Shown here: one piece after another, positions 32,401-38,371 of the stretch | How positions within the stretch are numbered: the first letter of the stretch is position 1 | Layout of the letters: each line of letters starts with the position of its first letter | NCBI GenBank assembly: GCA_000708835.1 | Contig: DF237549.1 | Span: 15,479 to 53,849 of the forward strand | Direction of reading: 5' to 3' | Length of the DNA stretch: 38,371 bases | Source: Klebsormidium nitens | Lineage: Eukaryota > Streptophyta > Klebsormidiophyceae > Klebsormidiales > Klebsormidiaceae | The notes under the pieces: model-generated | Databases searched by the model: none | What the model saw: the letters and a program-made list of their open reading frames with translations, nothing else | What the model was told of the DNA's origin: nothing | Program-made: the position numbers and the translations under genes

Positions 32401-35400
32401 GTTTGAGCGTCGTCATCGCACAATTGACCAGCCAAGTAGAGAGCAGTGGAAACCGGGAGCGAAGAAAAGGGATGACATGAGCAAGGCCCCTCTAGAAGCA
32501 ATTGGCCGCAAATTCCCTTGCTCGGGCTTTTGAGACCCTAAGAAGGGTCAACGAAGCAAGCCCTTTCACGTGGAGATTGGAAGGCAAACGCAGGGGTAGA
32601 AATTCCCTCTCTAGCCTCTCTTTATTTCTAAGGCCCTCATGCAATTGAACCAGGGCTTCGCTCACTGTTTTCTCTGTTTTCGATAGGCCCGATTGCTTAG
32701 TACTTGCAATCCTATTAAGGAGATCCGAGTTTCTTTTGAACTCGGTCCCTTCAGATGTGCCCACCTGAACGATGTTGACTGTGCTGTGCCCGACGTTTGC
32801 CACCAGCAGCAGGTCGTACGGCAGGCTGGAAACTAGATCGATGGCGAACCACGTCCGGAGGTAGTGCCGCGCCACGCGCTGCGGGCGCATCACGATCTTC
32901 TGCGGCCGGATGATGCGCAGCCCGTCGCGCATCTGCAGAAGTGCAGGCCTCAGGTTTTGAGACTCCCGGCTTTCGAAATACGGCGCCATGCCAGCAGTAC
33001 TTCGACGTTGAAGTACAGACCGAGATAACTAAGGCCGACGGCTTTGGATCAGGCGAACCAGATAAATGCCGTTTGGACTCGACTTCTTAGGCGGTTGTTG
33101 CAACTTCCATAACATTGCGGCAGCCTATACTACAATGGGAGGGACACACCGCTGGAACCAAGATTGCTGCTCAAGCTGCTCAATTGCAGAGCAAAAACCC
33201 CAATCCGCAACGGACTCCACCAAATGCCACGGCGCAACTCAGTTCGGAAAGCTTTGTCCCGCAGAAAATATCTGGACATTTGTCTGGCCAGATCGTCCTC
33301 CCTACCGAGCAAGGTCAAGCGAGCCGCCGTCCATGTCATCAATCCGCGCATGACAAAGTCATTAACTGTAACTATTGTGTCACTCCTACCCATAGATTCT
33401 GCTAATACCAGGCAAGCAACGTGACCAGCTAATGCACAGGTGCGCAGACTCAAAACCTTTGAGTCCCACACTCCAACCTCCTCAAAGTCCAAAGCTTGGT
33501 GCGCACCTCATCGCGCTGCTTTTCGACGTAGCCCGTACGAAAGTTCATGGCGACATCCACCAGGAAGATGACGTCCACGAGGAACTCGATGGTCAGCCAA
33601 CCACCGGTCAGCGACACGTCGAAGCACAGCTGGAACGGCAGGCTCAGCTGCAGGACGAGGAACGAAACACGTCTTTCACGGAAACGAGCGAAACACGTTA
33701 AAACTATCGTGTGGCAACGAAGCAAGTGTTGGCGACGGTCAGGGGCCTGTCGGACAGCTGTTTGTTGCCAGGTTTTTGGGAAGAAAGCTGGAATTCAAGT
33801 GCTGGAAGAACAGGATTAGCTGCAAAGCTGGGGAAAGAGGACGTTCGAAGCCCGGAAAGAAAAGAAAGATTGCAACACATGCTGACCAAAACGATCTCTG
33901 ATTGTAAAACAGAAAATCTTATCGGTTTGAAGAGGAGGACCTTTGTTAGTGCTTCTTAACCCGTCGAGTTTACCAGCTTTCTTGACCTCCAGCGAATAGA
34001 TTCAAGACTACAACGCAAGATGGACCCGGAAGCTTGGAAAGAAACTTCTATTGGTCAGAAGCCAACTCAGTGGGTCGTTGAGGATACATTTTGTGCAGAC
34101 TGGTCGAGCCTTTCGAAAGTTCCCTCGGGATCGACAGTAGCGGTCCTGGCTGGAATGCCATATCGACCACTCGAGTATCAGAAACTGAACGGTTCCAGTG
34201 AGTAGCTTAGGTGCTCGACTGAGATCACCCAGTTTTGCAGCTGCAAAAGAACGTACAACTGGCATCCATCTTCTGCAATGCGGTCTTGAAAACGGGGAAA
34301 ACACTGCAAATAAAAAACCCGTTCCCCCTCACCATAGTGTACACAATTGCGACTGTAATCACGAGGTTGATGTCGCGGTGCGCTCGCGAGAAGGGGTGGA
34401 TCATGGGCGGCCGCAGCCACTCGGACCAGTGCTTGTGGCGCACCTCGCGCACCGACGAGCCCCCGTGCGACCCGTCGTCGTTCGGGGCGTACTGTTCTGC
34501 GTCCACTCCCTTGTACCGCGTTTGCCAGTCCTGCCACCTGGAAAGAAATGGGACGTCCAATGACGTCAGGCTCTCCAGGGCATAGTCAGAAGAGGTAGGA
34601 TCTGCCCGCAAAGCACTGTAGAGAGGTCTCTGTACAACAAAGCCTTCGGTGCACGGACGACACTTTTGCCACCTGGCACGAAAAGCAAAGAGAGGTAACA
34701 ATCGTCCGCTGACGTCATCAACTGCAGAGCGGATACGCGCTTTCCATCTTGACTGCGCCTCCTGCCACCTGTAGAGAAATGAGGTGCCAGGTAACGTCAC
34801 ATTATTCGGATAGTGTGACTTTCGTGTCGGTCCCTGCATGAGCTAAGATGACCCTCTTCAGAGCAGAGAGGCAATTGTGACGAAATTGTCAGTCCTGCCA
34901 TCTGCAGAAAAGTGCCGTTCAGTAACAGCAGACAGTGCAAAGCAGTGCTGGGGCTGATGCTGTAAACTGCAATATGACGCCCTTCAGACAACAACAGGCC
35001 CTCTTGACACCTGCCACAACAAGGGCAAATCTGGCATGATGTGAGCTGGCTTGACTGCTTAAGAGCAACGCGTTTTTGTATGGTGACGGCCATTTCCCAC
35101 ACCTGAATAGTAGAGGTCACATCTGCGCTGGCGCCAACATATGAAAGAAATTGACGCCCCTGACCCATCTGGAGTAGGACTCCGACGAACAGAGATTCCA
35201 TGGGATAAAGGGAGGCCAACCAGGCAAGGCTCAATGTGTTAGCGCGCGCTCTTATCTTGTGCCTATCGAGAATGTAAACAACTCAAGCATCGAGGCCCAG
35301 GCCATGCCAGACAAGCAGCCCCCAATGTATCGTTCGCTTCTTCACGTGCTAAGGTAGGCCTGTGAATCGCAAGGAGAACCATCAATAGAAGCACTCAATC

Positions 35401-36793
35401 AAATGGAAAGAAAGATTGGCTCAGCAAGCTTCGTGTCATTCCTGAAATGCGTAGAGCAAGCCCACTCCAACTCGCACCTCCAAGACTCAAACCGGAGACA
35501 ATGTGCAACTCACGTTGTCTTGAAATGAGCGCCCAGACTGTGGCCCTCCTGCGTACTTTGCTGAAAGGTATCTTCGTCCTCGACCTGGGTCATACCGTAT
35601 GCCTCCGTCCCCGGAAGTGGGTCAAACTGGTTATCAAAGGGGTCACGCTTCCCGTCGTCCAAACCCGCATCCCTTTGCCTGCCGATTGTCGTTCCACTCT
35701 CTTCGCGATCCTTTGAGCGTTCTTCGCCAAACCCTGCTTGCGCTGTGCTGGACTCTCTTCTGAACGAACTCTTCCTGGGTCCCGAGGCCGCACTTTCCTC
35801 CCTAGACCTAACCGCTTCAATCTCCGAATGAAGCAGCTGTTGACTGCTATCATGCTCCGCAATACTCCCCATAGACGGCCCCAATGAACCCCCTTCCCCC
35901 TCGCTCGCTAAACCGCGCTGGCTCGTCGCCGTTTGCCCCTTCTCCTGCAGCCATGCAGCGTCTTCCAGGCCCCCCTCCCTTGCTCTGCTGCCCCCTGCGA
36001 AAAACTTCACTGGGGCAGACAAGTTCTCCACCTGATCCCCTGGCGCCTCTGCCGGCCCGTGGGGCAAATAATGGTTCCGGTAGGCGTCTCCAGTGGGGTG
36101 GGGTGGCATCCTGGGAACCGCAGGCGGAACCTGCCGGCTCCCCCCGCCGCTACCATCCGCACTCTCTGACTCTCCCTTAGCTGAATGTCCGGCTCTTGAG
36201 GAGTCATCAGAGTCAGAGCCCCTTCTGGACGATGGCCGTCTGAAAGCGAGCCCCCGCTGCACATTTAGGCCTGCCTTTCTCCAGTCAGTAGAACCTCCCT
36301 TAGCAGAAGCGTCCGACGGCTCAATGCGTCGCTTGTCGTCTTCCCCATCGTCGGTCAACCACTGGTGCCGCGCTACGACCTTGGCCAGGCCCCATCCCTT
36401 CTCTTTCCTGCTTGTTCCGCCCACCTGGCTGCCAGGAAGCTTATCTTCACCCTTCCTCCCAAACCACCGCCTGTTCTGCCCGTCAGCTGGAGAAGCCTCA
36501 ACCACCCGCGGAGATGACCCGACCTCTGCAAGCTCTTTTATGGAAGCGCGCCTAGCCAGTGGGGGCGAGGTATGGTCTCGCACATCTTTTAAAGATCGGC
36601 TGCGATGGGGGAGATCTTCGTGGGGGTGATCTGCCGAGGGCTCAGTCAGTCGACGGAGGGGGGGCTGACTGACTGTCGAAGGTTTCAAATCCTTCTTGGA
36701 ACCATTTGGAGTTGCAAGCTCCACACTTCCTTGATGCTGGAGGCTTTGGGAGGACCTCTTGCCTGCGGCGGCGTTTTGCCCATCCAGAGCCAT
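26430..36793 (-). CDS. Voltage-gated K+ channel with degenerate cyclic-nucleotide-binding domain
   Basis: Six-TM K+ channel of the EAG/HCN/CNG-like group. Thirteen exons close in phase: 35514-36793, 34333-34537, 33507-33647, 32765-32932, 32081-32200, 31197-31382, 30553-30728, 29889-29934, 29343-29417, 28618-28673, 27961-28051, 27168-27358, 26430-26769; 1024 residues. Residues 1-430 are a Ser/Gly/charged, probably disordered cytosolic region. S1 about 480-504 (preceded by PPMIHPFSRAHRD), S2 512-531 ending NFRTGYV, S3 566-585 (YLRTWFAIDLVSSLPYDLLL), S4 FLRLFRLFRLHRL (599-611, Arg every third), S5 628-655, pore TVTSVGYGD (filter 701-705), S6 about 715-740, C-linker 741-818, CNBD about 819-990. 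GYGD predicts K+ selectivity. The CNBD has a Ser-rich insert (about 870-920) and lacks the PRxAT phosphate-binding motif. The pore and linker look unlike the plant Shaker (AKT/KAT) type. Confidence 0.9.
27600..27919. mobile_element. TIR element inside a channel intron
   Basis: The left arm (27600-27630, CCTGGGAGGGCGGGTATGGAG...) and the right arm (27890-27919, complement) match at 28 or so of 30 positions. Weaker inverted similarity continues inward (ATCTGAAGATTCC, TTTTCGGGAT). The whole unit is about 320 bp, has no coding frame and sits between exons 11 and 12. No clear target-site duplication is visible, so superfamily is not assignable. Confidence 0.7.
28696..28759 (+). repeat. Interstitial telomere-like repeat (TTTTAGGG)
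   Basis: Perfect TTTTAGGG units at 28696-28703, 28728-28735, 28736-28743 and 28752-28759, one TATTAGGG at 28744-28751, and degenerate spacer between. This octamer is the Chlamydomonas-type telomere unit and not the TTTAGGG of most land plants. The tract lies in a channel intron, antisense to the gene, 20-85 bases before the exon 10 acceptor. Confidence 0.75.
34538..35105 (-). repeat. Chain of related splice-acceptor units upstream of channel exon 2
   Basis: Six acceptor-like sites on the minus strand are followed by similar words: exon sides at 34537 (GTGGCAGGACTGGCAAACG, the true exon 2), 34672 (GTGGCAAAAGTG), 34768 (GTGGCAGGAGGCGCAGTC), 34901 (ATGGCAGGACTGACAA), 35011 (GTGTCAAGAGG) and 35102 (GTGTGGGAAATGG). 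Pyrimidine-plus-CAG precedes each, and GACGTCA-like words recur between. Spacing is 135, 96, 133, 110 and 91. The first three are in the same frame and open throughout. Confidence 0.55.
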
Positions 36794-36884
36794 GTGGCGG
36801 AAGATGAAGTTGTCAATGTTGCCTGCAAATACAAGTGATTGTGTGTTTTCAATAAAAAGTGTTGCTTCCCAGCCCCTTAAATTA

Positions 36885-36919
36885 TGCTGGTGCATGCTCC
36901 AGGCTTCAGCATGCACCAG
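36885..36919. repeat. Perfect 12-bp inverted repeat in the probable channel 5' leader
   Basis: GCTGGTGCATGC (36885-36896) and GCATGCACCAGC (36908-36919) are exact complements around an 11-base loop, 92 bases before the channel ATG. In the minus-strand transcript this would be a stable hairpin, or in DNA a palindromic protein site. Whether it is transcribed is unknown. Confidence 0.7.
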
Positions 36920-38274
36920 CCTACAGGAACATCCAGGCATTGATTGTGTTTGTTTGACATTCTAGGGACAGCATTGAGCAATCTCTACAGGGCCAGTTAA
37001 TGAAGTCGCTCGGTGCCCTACTTTCACCAATCAAAAAGTACCCCTTCTTCAACTTGATCAAATGGGGTCTATCACAATGCAAGGGCAGGGCTAAATTGAA
37101 GACGGCCTTCAAGGTGACAACCACTGAAGCTTGCAGGGGACTCAATAAACAGAACACTAGTCATGTTCTGTGCCTATCTGAGCTCAATCCAGACCCTCAT
37201 CTGTCAGACACGGAGTGCAGTGCGGCGTTGGATTTGACACAGGATCCAATTCTGGACCAGGGCAAGGAATCAAGGATGAAGCAAGAACATAAGTAAGAAC
37301 ATTATAGGTTAGCACTCTCCTTACATGTGCCTGCCTTTGGACAATCAAGGGCAGGGAAAGCAAGCAGAAGAGCGGTAGCAGATATTCAAACACATGCTCG
37401 AGCAAGAGACTGGCCCCACATCTGAAGCTTGCTATTGCAAAGCACAAGAGAAAGCGAATAAAAGTTGCTTACAATTGCTGGCGCCCGTACTACTGATGGG
37501 GTTTCAACCACAGCCTTGCTTGGCCAACATCGGATGAGGATCGGATTTCGCAATACCGTCAATTAGCCGTCCAAACAGAAGCAATACCTACAACGGGCAG
37601 GAATCTGTTGATGCTTCGAGCAAAGTGCTCGTGGAAGGCATCTTGGGCAAGAGACCAAAGGAAACGCATCGAACACCAGTGGCAGAACCGGAAGAACTTT
37701 CAGCCGCTGCAAACATGCGATGGCCAGGACAGTACTCTTCCTGCAGATGTTGGAACTTGGATGTCACCTAGACTCCAGAGACCTTCTGAATCTATGTGAC
37801 AAGCTGCAAAGCCTCGTGCGCGGGCGCCTTCTATCCTGCGCCATCATGATCATCAAAGAGCGCCATCATTGCCCAACACTGACCAACCATCTTCAAAGAG
37901 ATCCGTGAAAGTACTCAGATACGTACACCATTTTCGACTGGGCTAGCTGGCTTCCAAATTCCAGATGGAGATGTCATGCATTGTAATAATATATGAAGCA
38001 GGTCCGACGATCGATATCGCCGGTCTTTTTGGCAGCACGGCAAGAAGGAAGAGGAGAGAGATCTGATCATGTTGCCAGGACCTCGCCGGTTTCTGACGGG
38101 GCTGAGAACCGTTTTGGTACCAATCCGCATGATCGAAGAATACCGGTATACCTTATAGAGGCGACATGAGGGATCGAGCCGACCGACGAAATCAAAACTC
38201 CGTGTCATGGTCTCGAACGGTAGCCTGGTCCTAGTCTCAACGGCACATGCAGGAGCACACACACACGAGCCCGG

Positions 38275-38281
38275 TATAAAA
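38275..38281 (+). promoter_or_regulatory. Possible TATA box pointing off the right edge
   Basis: CGGTATAAAATGGG has a good TATA match in GC-rich surroundings, after an ACACACACAC tract. Any gene it serves would begin within or beyond the last 90 bases. The assignment is based on the motif alone. Confidence 0.25.
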
Positions 38282-38371
38282 TGGGTCGGCAGAGCCAACA
38301 GTTCGGAGATATAGGAATCCCTAAGAATCCGGGTCGCAATCTAGGATCCTCCTACCCTAGATAGAGTGTGC

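Larger units (their letters stand above)
36794..38371. other. Region upstream of the channel gene, no assignable gene
   Basis: Contains the channel promoter and 5' UTR. Plus-strand frames at 37000-37296 and a possible exon pair around 37600-37860 (EPEELSAAANMRWPGQY then a frame with HLDSRDLLNLCDKLQSLVRG after CTGCAG) are open, but I recognise no family and cannot confirm them. The last 450 bases resemble the other gene-poor stretches. Confidence 0.45.

Noticed and set aside
34797-35234. A 145-codon minus frame as an additional channel exon
   Set aside because: Its phase does not join exon 1 or exon 2, and it lies in the chain of decayed acceptor units; treated as intron.
37600-37908. Two possible plus-strand exons (EPEELSAAANMRWPGQY; HLDSRDLLNLCDKL)
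   Set aside because: Frame across the CTGCAG junction is uncertain and no family was recognised; kept only as a note on the region.

Overview
The window is nuclear DNA of a green plant, most likely a streptophyte (charophyte) alga; Klebsormidium or a close relative is my guess, from the gene set and not from any search. The genes are split by many short spliceosomal introns (mostly AG|GTGAG or AG|GTAAG donors, two GC-AG introns), exons are GC-rich, and an interstitial TTTTAGGG tract is present. The protein families (respiratory burst oxidase, germin-like protein, DEMETER-type DNA glycosylase) are typical of the streptophyte lineage. No bacterial, organellar or viral genes and no rRNA, tRNA or CRISPR signals were seen.

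I reconstructed six split genes by matching exon translations to family patterns from memory and checking that reading phase closes across every intron. (1) 24-3348, minus: respiratory burst NADPH oxidase, running off the left edge, apparently without EF-hands. (2) 6115-7751, plus: germin-like secreted cupin, 3 exons, with a TATA box. (3) 9358-10360, minus: small predicted thylakoid protein of unknown family, 2 exons. (4) 11244-15005, plus: plastid-targeted phosphoglycerate-mutase-like protein that has lost both catalytic histidines, 6 exons. (5) 16391 to about 24913, minus: DEMETER/ROS1-type 5-methylcytosine DNA glycosylase, 11 exons, with an inserted segment of about 460 residues. (6) 26430-36793, minus: six-transmembrane voltage-gated K+ channel with a C-terminal cyclic-nucleotide-binding-like domain, 13 exons, 1024 residues.

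Two divergent pairs stand out. The oxidase (superoxide producer) and the germin-like protein (extracellular metal cupin) point away from each other across 2.8 kb. The two plastid-targeted genes share an 883-base divergent intergenic region. The glycosylase and channel are tandem on the minus strand and meet the plus-strand phosphatase-like gene convergently.

The spaces hold small non-autonomous elements and foldbacks: a 187-bp TIR element with 9-bp flanking repeats (3988-4174), a near-perfect hairpin (4348-4425), a 320-bp TIR element in a channel intron (27600-27919), an inverted repeat ending at a splice acceptor (14069-14293), telomere-like repeats in an intron, and a chain of related splice acceptors in front of channel exon 2 (34538-35105). 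The remaining intergenic DNA and 36794-38371 contain nothing I can assign.
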